Below, piece after piece: positions 1 through 9,400 of a stretch of DNA of 64,000 nt (positions are counted from its first letter, which is position 1; each line of letters begins with the position of its first letter). This DNA comes from CAZHGD01 sp964531735 (lineage in GTDB: Bacteria > Armatimonadota > UBA10988). The stretch lies in contig CAZHGD010000009.1 of NCBI GenBank assembly GCA_964531735.1, positions 1 to 64,000 of the forward strand, in the 5' to 3' direction. The position numbers and the translations under genes were made by a program. Under the pieces are notes generated by a model, which worked only from the letters and a program-made list of their open reading frames with translations, had not been told where the DNA came from and searched no databases.

Positions 1-207
1 GAGGCGGCCCGGCTGACCCGCGACGCCGCCACGGCCCGGCAACGCGTACTGGGCTGGCTGCGCGTCATCGAGCGCACCGAGCGGGTCCGGCTGCGCCTGC
101 GGCCGGCGACCGGCTTGCCTGACCTGACCGAGCGCGTGGCTCGGCAACTGGCACAGTGGGCGGCCGATCCGGCCGCCGTGGCCCCGACACAGAAGGAAGT
201 GGAGTGA
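1..207 (+). CDS. C-terminal end of an unidentified protein (partial)
   Basis: Frame 1 is open from the first base of the window to a TGA at 205-207, giving 68 residues of a protein whose start lies outside. The visible part is rich in Arg, Ala and Leu and looks helical (for example RQRVLGWLRVIERTERVRL), with no motif I recognise. Its stop overlaps the ATG of lpxD as TGATG, so the two are almost certainly translationally coupled in one operon. The product could belong to envelope or lipid A biogenesis by context only; I do not assign a function. Confidence 0.6.
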   Translation, partial: EAARLTRDAATARQRVLGWLRVIERTERVRLRLRPATGLPDLTERVARQLAQWAADPAAVAPTQKEVE

Positions 208-1247
208 TGACGCTGGCGGCGCTGGCGAGCCTGCTCGGCGGGCGATTGGACGGTCCGGCCGAGCTCGAGTTCGACGGTCTGGGCTCACCGCTGGAGGCCG
301 CGCCCACCGAGGTGGTGGTGGCTTTCGACGCGGCCGCGGCCGCGTCCGCTGAGGCGAGCGGCGCCGTGGCCGTGGTGCTGCCGGTCGACGTGCCCTGCCG
401 CAAGCCCGCCGTCCGAGTCGCCGACCCGCCGGCCGCCTTCGCGCGGCTGCTGCAGCACTTCGCCGCCGGCGCCGAGCCGGCGAGCGGCGTCCATCCCACG
501 GCGGTGGTGGCGACCGGCGTGGTCCTCGGTGAGGACGTCAGCATCGGGCCGTACGCCGTGCTCGAAGAGGGCGTGCGGGTGGGGCGCGGGACCAGCATCG
601 GCGCGCACTGCGTGATCGGCGCGCAGAGCCGCCTGGGCGAGCAGGTGCGCCTCCATCCGCAGGTGACGCTCTACGCCCGGACGGAGCTGGGCGACCGCGT
701 CGTGCTGCACGCGGGTGTCGTCGTGGGCGCCGACGGCTATGGCTACCAGTACGCCGACGGGGTGCATCACAAGGTGCCCCAGATCGGCCGCGTGGTCATT
801 GAAGACGACGTCGAGGTGGGCGCCAACACCACCATCGACCGCGCCACGGTCGGCGCGACGCGCATCGGCGCCGGAACCAAGATCGACAACCTGGTGCAGG
901 TGGCGCACAACTGCCGGCTCGGGCGGGGCGTCCTGCTGATCAGCCAGGCGGGTCTGGCCGGCAGTTGCGAGATCGGCGACTACGCGGTGCTGGCCGGGCA
1001 AGTCGGCGTGGCCGACCATGTCACCATCGGGGCGGGCGCCAAGCTGGTGGCGCAAGCCGGTGTGGCCCAGGATGTGCCAGCCGGCGAGATCCTGGCCGGC
1101 TCGCCGGCGATCCCGCGGCTCGAGTTCTTCCGCGTGCACACCGCCAGTCGCCGGCTGGTCGACCTGCGCCGGCAAGTCGAGCGTCTCGACCGGCGCCTGC
1201 AGGCGCTGGAGGCGCCGGTCCGGCAGGGCGCTGATGACGGCGAGTGA
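207..1247 (+). CDS. lpxD: UDP-3-O-acylglucosamine N-acyltransferase LpxD
   Basis: This 346-residue cytoplasmic enzyme adds the second (N-linked) acyl chain to UDP-3-O-acylglucosamine, the third step of lipid A synthesis; the family acts as a trimer and uses acyl-ACP. The N-terminus (MTLAALASLLGGRLDG) is the usual uridine-binding domain. From about residue 95 the protein is a run of left-handed beta-helix hexapeptides (for example IGPYAVLEEGVRVG). The catalytic His of the family corresponds to H234 in NLVQVAHN, and the GYGYQYADGVHHKVPQ loop is typical. A longer GTG start at 156 exists, but the ATG at 207 gives the canonical N-terminus and overlaps the upstream stop. Its end overlaps murB by 14 bases. 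It implies an LPS-type outer membrane. Confidence 0.95.
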   Translation: MTLAALASLLGGRLDGPAELEFDGLGSPLEAAPTEVVVAFDAAAAASAEASGAVAVVLPVDVPCRKPAVRVADPPAAFARLLQHFAAGAEPASGVHPTAVVATGVVLGEDVSIGPYAVLEEGVRVGRGTSIGAHCVIGAQSRLGEQVRLHPQVTLYARTELGDRVVLHAGVVVGADGYGYQYADGVHHKVPQIGRVVIEDDVEVGANTTIDRATVGATRIGAGTKIDNLVQVAHNCRLGRGVLLISQAGLAGSCEIGDYAVLAGQVGVADHVTIGAGAKLVAQAGVAQDVPAGEILAGSPAIPRLEFFRVHTASRRLVDLRRQVERLDRRLQALEAPVRQGADDGE

Positions 1248-2148
1248 GCGAGCGGAACTGGCGGCTCTGGTCGCCGACCTGGGCGGCCAGGTGCGGTTCG
1301 AGTTGCCGCTTGGCGAGTTGACCACCTGGCGGATTGGCGGCCCGGCGGAGGCCGTGGTGGCGGTCACCCACCGCGCGGCGCTGGTGGCTGTGGCCCGGCT
1401 GGCCCGCCAGGCCGGCTGGCCGCTACGCTGGCTGGGGAACGGGTCGAACCTGCTCTGCCCGGACCAGGGCGTGCGCGGCGTGGTCCTGCACCTCTGTGGC
1501 CACCCGGCCGAGGTGACCTGGCGTGACCACACGGTGGTGGCCGAGGCCGGGGCGTTCCTGCCCAAGCTGGCGCGAGAGGCCGCGGCCCGCGGGTCGGCCG
1601 GCCTGGAATGCGTCGGCGGCGTGCCGGGCACGGTCGGCGGCGGGGTGGTGCTCAACGCCGGCATACCTGCGGGGACCATCAGCGACCACCTGGCGTGGGT
1701 CGAGGTGCTGACCGAGACCGGCGAGGTGGTGCGGCGGTCGCCGGCCGACCTCGCGTTCGGGCACCGCACGTCGCGTTTGCAGCGTGAGCCGTGGTTGGTG
1801 CTGGCCGCCGGCTTCAGCCTGGCGGCAGACGAACCCGGAGCCGTCAGTGAGCGGCTGAACGAGCACCTGGCCTACCGGAGGCGGACGCAGCCGCTGGGCG
1901 AGCCGAGCTGCGGCAGCGTGTTCCGCCGGCCACCCGACGACTACCCGGGCCGGCTGATCGAGGCCGTCGGCGGCAAGGGCCTGCGCCGTGGCGACGCCGA
2001 GGTGTCGGCGGTCCACGCCAACTGGATCATCAACCGCGGGCAGGCGACGGCGGCCGACGTACGGGCGCTGATGGCCGAGATCCAGGCCCGTGTGGCGCGG
2101 CAGTTCGGGGTCGACCTGGTGCCCGAGGTCATTGTCTGGGAGGAGTAG
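1234..2148 (+). CDS. murB: UDP-N-acetylenolpyruvoylglucosamine reductase MurB
   Basis: This FAD- and NADPH-dependent cytoplasmic enzyme reduces UDP-GlcNAc-enolpyruvate to UDP-MurNAc in peptidoglycan synthesis. At 304 residues it has the usual short (type II-like) length. Visible motifs in order are TTWRIGGPA, the FAD-binding GNGSNLL, ECVGGVPGTVGGGVVLNAG, GHRTSRLQ, CGSVFRRP with the proton-donor Ser (S228), LIEAVGGKGLRRGDAEVSAVH, and a C-terminal VPEVIVW carrying the conserved Glu. The ATG at 1234 is chosen because it starts right before the conserved N-terminal helix; a start at 1018 would lie deep inside lpxD. The 14-base overlap with lpxD suggests coupling of outer-membrane and cell-wall precursor synthesis. 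Confidence 0.95.
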   Translation: MTASERAELAALVADLGGQVRFELPLGELTTWRIGGPAEAVVAVTHRAALVAVARLARQAGWPLRWLGNGSNLLCPDQGVRGVVLHLCGHPAEVTWRDHTVVAEAGAFLPKLAREAAARGSAGLECVGGVPGTVGGGVVLNAGIPAGTISDHLAWVEVLTETGEVVRRSPADLAFGHRTSRLQREPWLVLAAGFSLAADEPGAVSERLNEHLAYRRRTQPLGEPSCGSVFRRPPDDYPGRLIEAVGGKGLRRGDAEVSAVHANWIINRGQATAADVRALMAEIQARVARQFGVDLVPEVIVWEE

Positions 2149-2159
2149 ACCGGGCGCCG

Positions 2160-2351
2160 CTACTGCGGCTCGAAGCCGGCCTGGCGAATGGCCGCCACGA
2201 GTTGCTCGCGGGGCGCGGTGCCCTCGACGTCAACCCGCTTGGTGGCCACCTCGACCGTGATTCGGACCACGCCCGGCAGGGCGCCGAGGGCCTGCCGAAT
2301 GGCCTCGGCGCAACCCTCGCACTGGATGTCGGGCACGTGCAGGTGTTCCAT
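2160..2351 (-). CDS. Small heavy-metal-associated (HMA) domain protein, CopZ-like
   Basis: This is a 63-residue single-domain protein of the ferredoxin-like beta-alpha-beta-beta-alpha-beta fold found in copper chaperones and in N-terminal domains of P-type ATPases. The metal-binding motif is CEGC at residues 11-14 (consensus CxxC, here without the usual Met before it), followed by a typical pattern ALGALPGVVRITVEVATKRVDV. It probably carries Cu(I) or another soft metal in the cytoplasm. It is convergent with murB, with 11 bases between stops, and lies downstream of the two minus-strand tRNA genes. No metal ATPase or metal-responsive regulator is visible nearby, so the partner is unknown. Confidence 0.85.
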   Translation of the reverse strand: MEHLHVPDIQCEGCAEAIRQALGALPGVVRITVEVATKRVDVEGTAPREQLVAAIRQAGFEPQ

Positions 2352-2388
2352 CGTCAGTGACCTTCGCGCGATGCGAGGACGATCAGGA

Positions 2389-2459
<71 letters not shown>

Positions 2460-2463
2460 ATGG

Positions 2464-2539
<76 letters not shown>

Positions 2540-2656
2540 GGCCCCGCGGTGTGATTATCGCAGTCGGGCGCCCGCCGGTCAAGTGCGGGCGCGCGGGGGC
2601 CCGACCACCGGCGGTGAGGCCGCGGCCGGTTCGCCAAGATCAAAGATGCTGGTTTA

Positions 2657-2685
2657 TTGACTCGCGCGGACGGGTATGGTATATG
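2657..2685 (+). promoter_or_regulatory. Strong sigma70-type promoter with extended -10
   Basis: TTGACT (2657-2662), a 17-base spacer and TATATG (2680-2685) preceded by TGG (extended -10). The predicted start near 2692 lies about 257 bases before the lipoprotein ATG, with no convincing gene in between. Confidence 0.55.
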
Positions 2686-2691
2686 ACGACT

Positions 2692-2826
2692 GTCGGCACC
2701 TGCTCCCCGGGCCGCCCGCCCAAGGCGCCGACCGAGATGGCGCGGTGTCGATGGCACCCGTGCCCTTGGTGATCTGCCCTCACCCGCTGGTCTCACGCCC
2801 CCTGGAATCATTGGTGACTGAGGGGC
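2692..2826 (+). other. Possible structured RNA leader or small RNA between the two promoters
   Basis: The stretch 2540-2948 holds no convincing gene. From the start predicted for the promoter at 2657, the RNA could begin with a hairpin pairing GTCGGC (2692-2697) with GCCGAC (2727-2732). A second weaker hairpin pairs GCCCC (2797-2801) with GGGGC (2822-2826). No run of T follows the second hairpin, so it is not a clear terminator. The short open frames here lack a ribosome-binding site and recognisable protein features. It may be a long 5' leader of the lipoprotein/giant-protein operon or a separate small RNA; I recognise no known riboswitch class. Confidence 0.3.
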
Positions 2827-2870
2827 TGGAAACCGCTTCTGAACAGCGATTCCGGCCGACGGCGGCGAAC

Positions 2871-2900
2871 TTGACAAACCTTCTGGCGAACGCGTACTCT
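2871..2900 (+). promoter_or_regulatory. Sigma70-type promoter of the lipoprotein/giant-protein operon
   Basis: TTGACA (2871-2876) is followed after 18 bases by TACTCT (2895-2900), 48 bases before the lipoprotein ATG. It is the nearest good promoter to that gene. Confidence 0.6.
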
Positions 2901-2948
2901 ATGACGGTTGTAAGCGAGGCGCGGTCTCGGATTGGGAGGTCAGAGCCC

Positions 2949-3401
2949 ATGGTAGTTCGGTGTGCCCGGCGAAGCCTGCAGTTGGCGGCAGCCTGCATCA
3001 TTGTCTTGGTGGCCTTCGGCTGCGGCAGCAGCAGTAGCACGGGTGGCGGCGGCACGGGTGGCGGCAGCACCTCTGGTGACACCACCGGTGGCACCTCGGG
3101 CGGCACGATCACCAGCCGCACCGTTACCGGCTACATCAGCGATCTGACCAGTGGGCAGGGCGTGAGCGGGGCCGTGGTGAGCATCGGCGGCCAGGTCGCC
3201 CAGACGGGTGGCACCGGCCTCTACACCATCAGCGCCGTGCCACGCCAGACCCAGGCGGTCACCGTCACCTGCAGCAATTACAAGACGTTCTCCGGGACGC
3301 TGCCGGCGTCGCAGGATCAGTTGAACAAGCGGCTGATCCCGGTCGGCGTGTCGGTCAACTACGACGACTACGACTACCCGCCGGACGCGGTTGGCAGGTG
3401 A
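2949..3401 (+). CDS. Small secreted lipoprotein with a carboxypeptidase-regulatory-like beta domain
   Basis: The protein has 150 residues. The N-terminus is basic (MVVRCARRS), followed by a hydrophobic stretch and a lipobox-like AFGC with Cys at residue 25, so it is probably exported and lipidated. Next comes a low-complexity Gly/Ser/Thr linker (about residues 26-55). The rest (RTVTGYISDLTSGQGVSGAVVSIGG, with SAVPRQTQAVTVTCSNYKTF) matches the pattern of CarboxypepD_reg-like beta-sandwich domains. A strong GGAGGT (2935-2940) lies 8 bases before the ATG; the longer start at 2676 would place the promoter inside the gene. It precedes the first giant gene by 51 bases and probably shares its transcript. 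Function unknown; a surface accessory or anchor for the giants is an inference. Confidence 0.75.
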   Translation: MVVRCARRSLQLAAACIIVLVAFGCGSSSSTGGGGTGGGSTSGDTTGGTSGGTITSRTVTGYISDLTSGQGVSGAVVSIGGQVAQTGGTGLYTISAVPRQTQAVTVTCSNYKTFSGTLPASQDQLNKRLIPVGVSVNYDDYDYPPDAVGR

Positions 3402-3452
3402 GGTCGGCGTCCGGTCAACGCGCCGGTCGGGTGAAGTGAGAGGATGGGTGCC

Positions 3453-6400
3453 ATGTCCTTCCGTGGGAGGATGCCCAGCGGTCGGGTGATGACGGGTCTG
3501 CTCGGCCTGCTGCTGACGTTGGGGGCAGCGCACGCGCAGACGACAATCACGGTCTACACCAACAAGGACCTGCTCAACGCCGGGTCGACCGGTGAGAAGG
3601 GCCGCTCGCTGCGCGACGCCATCATCGCGGCCAATGCCGTGCCGCCGGCCAACGGCGTGGTGACGATCGACTTCGACCCGACCGTGTTCATCCCGAACCA
3701 GCCGCTCAACGCCAGCAACACCATCATCATCGGCGATCCGACGCTGAGGCCCTTCGCGGCCAACTTCCCGTGGGCGGTGACCACGCCGGCCACCGCCGGG
3801 GTGGCCCCGCTGCCGACCATCTACCGCAGCAACGTCCGCATCGACGCCGATTACAACAACGACGGCATCTCGGACGTTTCGCTGGATCTGACCAACCTCA
3901 CCGCGCTGCAACCGACTGCGGCCGGAACCACCGCGCGGCCGTGGGGCCTGCGCATCGCCAACCGCGATCCCTGGGCCGGTAACACCGCCACGCCGCCCGA
4001 GGGCGTGATCATCGAAGGGTTGACCATCCGCAACTCGGCGCAGAACCCGCTGACGGTGGAGGAGTCCGTGGCGGGGGTGCAGATCGGCGACCCGGGCACG
4101 CCCGGGTCCGGCGGCACGGGCCACGCAGTGCGGGGCTGCATCTTCACCAGTGACGTGATCGGCGTTGAGACCAACGTCACCGGACTGGCCGACCAGGTCA
4201 ACATCGGTTCGTTCACCTCATCGGGCTACGGCAACAGCTTCACCGGGTGCCTCTACAGCGGCATGTACATCCGCAACGGCGCCGGGCAGGTGGTGGTCCA
4301 GAACAGCACCTTCAGCGGCTGCGGCAATGCACTCTACGAATTGACCGGCGGGTTGGTCATCGAGGCCACCGACAGCGCCCAGAACCTGATCGGCGCGACC
4401 GACTCGCAGGCCGGGACCAGTGCCGGCAACACCTTCTCGGGCAACCTCAACGGCGCGGTGATCAAGGGCACCGGGCCGAACGTGCTGCAGCAGAACACGT
4501 TCAGCGCCAACACGCGCAACGGCATCCGCATCCGCGGCAGCGGCGCCAACCAGATCGGTGGCTCGTCGACGCGCGCGGGCAATACCGTGACGGGCAACGG
4601 ACCCGCCTCGGGCGCCTACAACCACGCGGGTATCCTGGTCGACAGCTCGGCCAACGGCGCCAACGTGTTCTATGGCAACCGAGTCACCGGCAACGGCGGC
4701 GCCGGCCTGCAGATCGACGGTGACGGCAACAACCAGATCGGTGGTACCGCCACCGGCGCCGGCAACACCTTCTCGGACAACGGCGCGGTGTCCAACGCGG
4801 AGTACTGCTCCGGCATCGTGATCAATGGTGACGGCCTGCACGACGGCAACAACACCATCGAGAACAACACCGTCACCAGCAACAACCGGCACGGTATCGA
4901 GGTGGCCGGCAACGGCACCACGACCATCGGTGGCACGCAGGCGGCCAGCAGCAACACCATCAGCCAGAACAACAACAACGGCATCCGCTTGCAGCACAGC
5001 GGCCGCGTCTACATCAAGGGCAACCTGATCGGCAGCACCGGCCAGAACTTCTATCACGGCATCGAGATCTCGGACAACGTCGGCGCGGTCAACGTGATCG
5101 GCGGCACCGCGGCCGCCGAGCGCAACGTGATCAGCGGCAACGGCCACGACGGCATCGCGATCAACGCCGGCAGCACCAACTACATCTACGGCAACTACAT
5201 CGGCGTCACTGCCGCGGGCACCGGCCGGCAAGCCAACGGCGGCAACGGCATCACGCTGTCGACCAACGCCACCGGTGCCAACACCATCGGCAGCAGCGTG
5301 CCGGGTCAGCGCAACGTCATCTCCGGCAACACCGGCATCGGCATCGCCATCTACAACACGCCGAGCGGCGCTCAGAACCGGATCTGCGGCAACTACATCG
5401 GCGTCGATGCGGGCGCCGCCAACGCCATCGGCAACACCGGCGGCGGCATCGTGGTGGAGGCGGCGGCCTCCAGCCAGGTCATCGGCGGCATGGCGCTGGG
5501 TGAAGGCAACGTGATCGCCGGCAACGGCTCGCACGGCATCCGGCTCGGTGGCTCGGGCGTCAAGACCACGGGCTCGAACACGGTGATCGGCAACCTGATC
5601 GGCGCCGTGCCCGCCAACCCGACCGGCTATCCGCTCGACGCGCGGCTGACGGTCAGCGTAGCGCTGCGCAACCAAGGCGCCGGCATCATGATCGGCGCCG
5701 ACGCCACCGGCACCATCAAGATCGGCTATGGCGCGCAGGGCACGGACGACTTCAGCCGGCCGTACGAAGGCAACATCATCGTCAACAACACCGGCCGCGG
5801 CATCGAGGCCGCCGGCACGGGCGTGTTGACCGCCTACCACAACTTCATCGGCGCCGGCCTGAACTCCCTCAGCGCGTTTGTGGCCATGCCCAACGGGCTG
5901 GAAGGCATCCTGATCAGCGGCTCCGGCAACAACGTCATCGGTGGCGACGAGGATACGCCGTACGACTCGAACAAGACCAAGCGCAACGTCATCGCCGGCA
6001 ACACCGGCGCCGGGATCAACATCACCGGGCCGGGCGCCAACCAGATCATCAACAACCGCATCGGCGTCGATTTCGACGCGGCGAATGCCGCCGGCAACGG
6101 CTCGCACGGCGTGGTCATCACCGGGACGGGCAACAACCTGCTGCGGAACAACCGCATCGGCGCCAACACCGGCTGTGGGGTCAGCACGTCGTCGCCCGGC
6201 ACCACCACGCTGAAAGGCAACCGCATCGGGCGCACGTTGACCACTGAGCCGGCCGCCTTCGCGAACGCTTCACACGGCGTGGCGGTACCGAATGCGGCGG
6301 CCGGCTACCTGGTCCTCGGCGGTCTGAACACCGGCGAAGCCAACACCGTCTCGGGCAACGCCGCCGACGGCGTCAACCTGCTGGGCAACGTGACCAACTC

Positions 6401-9400
6401 GATTGTCGGCAACTACATCGGCACCGACATCAACGGCAGCGCCGCGCTGGGTAACGGCACCGGCAACGTCACCGGCGTCGGCTCGGGCGTGCTGGTGCAA
6501 GGCACCACGGTGACGCCGGTGTCGGGTGGGGCCACGGTCACCGCCAGCGACATCCTGGCCAACACCATCTCGGGCAACCGGGTGCACGGCGTCAACCTGG
6601 TCTCCGGCACCAACATCCTGCGGCGCAACCGCATCGGCACCGACAGCCTCGGCCTGGCGGCCCTGGGCAACAGCGGCGACGGCGTCTACGTCAATGACCC
6701 GAACGTGCCGGCCAACCGCAAGGGCATCATCATCGGGCAGCGCTCCATCGCCAACGTGGACAACGGCAACGTCATCTCGGGCAACGTCGGCAGCGGCGTC
6801 CACGTGCTCCAGGGCGGCGGCGACAGCGCCGCCGACAACGCCGCCGATGTCAGCGACGACATCCTCATCCAGAACAACCGCATCGGCGTCAACAGCGCCG
6901 GTACCGCGGCGCTGGCCAACGGTATTGACGGGATCCGCGTCGAGACCACCTGCAACGGCCGCTTCCGCATCGGCGGACCGACCGAGGGTGACGGCAACAT
7001 CCTCTCGGGCAACACCGGCTGGGGCCTGCGCTATGAAGGCCAGTACAGTTGGAACACCGGTCTCGGCCTCAACAACGAGCCGCTCATCGTCCGCAACATC
7101 ATCGGCGCCAACGTGCAGGGCGAGGTCGCCATTCCGAACCGGGCGGGCGGCGTGCTGGTCAACGTGATCGCGGGCCCGCTGGCCAACGACCCGCGGCGGG
7201 TGCCGATTGGTGACGCCCGGCCGACCACCGGCTTCGCGTTCGCCAACCTGATTTCGGGCAACACCGGTCCCGGCCTGCAGTGCAGTGGCACGGCCGGCCG
7301 CTGGATCAAGGGCAACTACATCGGCGTCGACGCCTACCAGCGCAACGTGATGGGTAACGGCGGCGACGGCATTCTGATCGATGCCACCGTCACCGGCCAG
7401 GTCATCATCGGCGACAACGTGGCCCCGCCGGGCGCCGTGACCACCAACCTGCGCAACCTGGTCGCCGGCAACGGCGGCTGGGGTATCCGGGTGTCCGGCC
7501 CGCTGACCGCGACGACCACCACGCCGTCGCTGATCACCGGCAACCTGCTGGGCTGCTCCGAGACCGTCACCAGCGGCTACAACGCGCCGTTCGGCACCAG
7601 CGGCGGGGGCAATGCCGGCGGCCTCCTGGTCGAGACCGGCGTCACCGGTGGTCTGGTCACGGTGGGCAACAACGTGGTCCGGCGGTCGGCCAGTGTCGGT
7701 ATCGCGACCACCTCGGCCAGCACCTTGACCGTGGCCACCAACACCGTACTCGACAGCACCAGCTCGGCCATGGTGCTCGGCGGTAGCGGCCCGGTCAACG
7801 CCAGCAACAACACGCTGACGCAGAACACCGGCGTCGGCGCCAGTCTGACCGGCACCGGCGCGATTGCCTTCGGCAACGTCGGCGCGCTGGCCGGTAACCT
7901 GGTCAGCGCGAACACGGGTGGCGGCGTCAGCCTCAACGGCAGCGGCACCTACACGCTGACCGGCAACACCATCACCCAGAACACCGGTCACGGCCTCGAC
8001 CTCGTCAGTGCGACCGGCGCGGTGATCGGCTCGACCGCGGTCGGGCTGGTGACCGCCGCGGACACGGTCAACCGGAACACGATCACGTCGAACACCGGTC
8101 ACGGCATCAACGTGCAGGCCGGCAGCCGGAACCGGCTGAGCGAGAACCTGATCCAGGACAACGGCGTCAACGGCGGTGTGTTCAACGGCACCAGCAAGGG
8201 CATCGCCAATCCCACGCCGGCCCCGCTGGCGCCACCGCAGCTCGACTACCTGAAGCCGGTGCCCAGCAGCGGCGTCTGGACCGTGGCCGGCACGGCCACC
8301 GGGGGCGCGCTCTACGTCGAGATCTACGAGGCCCGCGACCCGAATCCGGCGAATGTCGACCCGCTGACCGGGTCGACGTACATCCACAACGGTCAGGTCG
8401 AGAAGTTCGTGGCCCGCGCTCGGGTGGACGCCATCAGCCAGCGCTTCACCTACGATGTGCCGGCGGGCTTCACGTTCAGCACCGCCTCCAGATTGCTGAC
8501 CGCCCTGTCGATCGACGCCAACGGCAACACCTCCGAGTACGGCCGGAACACCGGCATGGTGGACCTGACCAAGTCGGTGGTGCAGATCACCTCGCCGGCC
8601 GGTAAGTCCATTCCGGCCGACGGCGTGACCACGGCCACCGCCACGGTGACCATCCGCGACGCCATCGGCACCAAGCTGCCGGGCGTGCCGACCGTGGTCA
8701 TCAAGTGCAAGGATCCGCTCAACTGGCTGACGCCGAACCAGGCCAAGCCGGCCACGGCCGATCCCACGGGCCAGACGACCGACCTCAACGGCACGGTGAC
8801 GGCGACCTTCACCTCCACCTCGCCGAGCCCGAACGCGACCACGCCGTGCGCCAGCACGCTGGTCACCGTCGGCGCGGCCTACAACGGCACGGATCTGACC
8901 AGCACCGACACGTTCACCGTCGGCATCGGAGCGCCCGACAAGCTCGGCAGCACGATTGCCGCCGATCCGACCACGGGCCTGATCGCCAATGGCACGGCGT
9001 CGTCGACCATCACGTTGACGCTCAAGGACAAGGGCACCAACCAGTGCGCCACGCCGAACGTGGCGGCCAGCCGCGTGAAGATCGTCCAGATCGACACGAC
9101 GAACAACACCGTGCTGGGCAGTCCGACCACCGGCGTGACCATCACGCAGCCGACGGCGGCGACCAACGCCGGCGGCCAGACCACCGGCTCGGTGGTCTCC
9201 ACCAAGATCGGCACCTACACCTTCGGGTTCAGCGTCGACGGCACGGTGTTCACCGACTCCGGCGGCGCCTACCGCACGGTGACGCTCACCTTCGTGCCGG
9301 GGCCGGTCAACGTCGACCGCTCGTCGTTCTACGCCACGCCGACGACCGTCCTGGCCGACGGCTCGGCGGCCAGCACGTTGACGATGATCCTGCACGATGC

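Noticed and set aside
156..206. GTG start at 156 for lpxD
   Set aside because: It adds 17 residues without homology to LpxD and overlaps the upstream gene by 52 bases, while the ATG at 207 matches the family start.
2540..2870. SRP RNA, tmRNA, RNase P or a known riboswitch in the leader region
   Set aside because: The conserved cores of these RNAs (for example the GGAAGCAGCC-type SRP loop) are absent.
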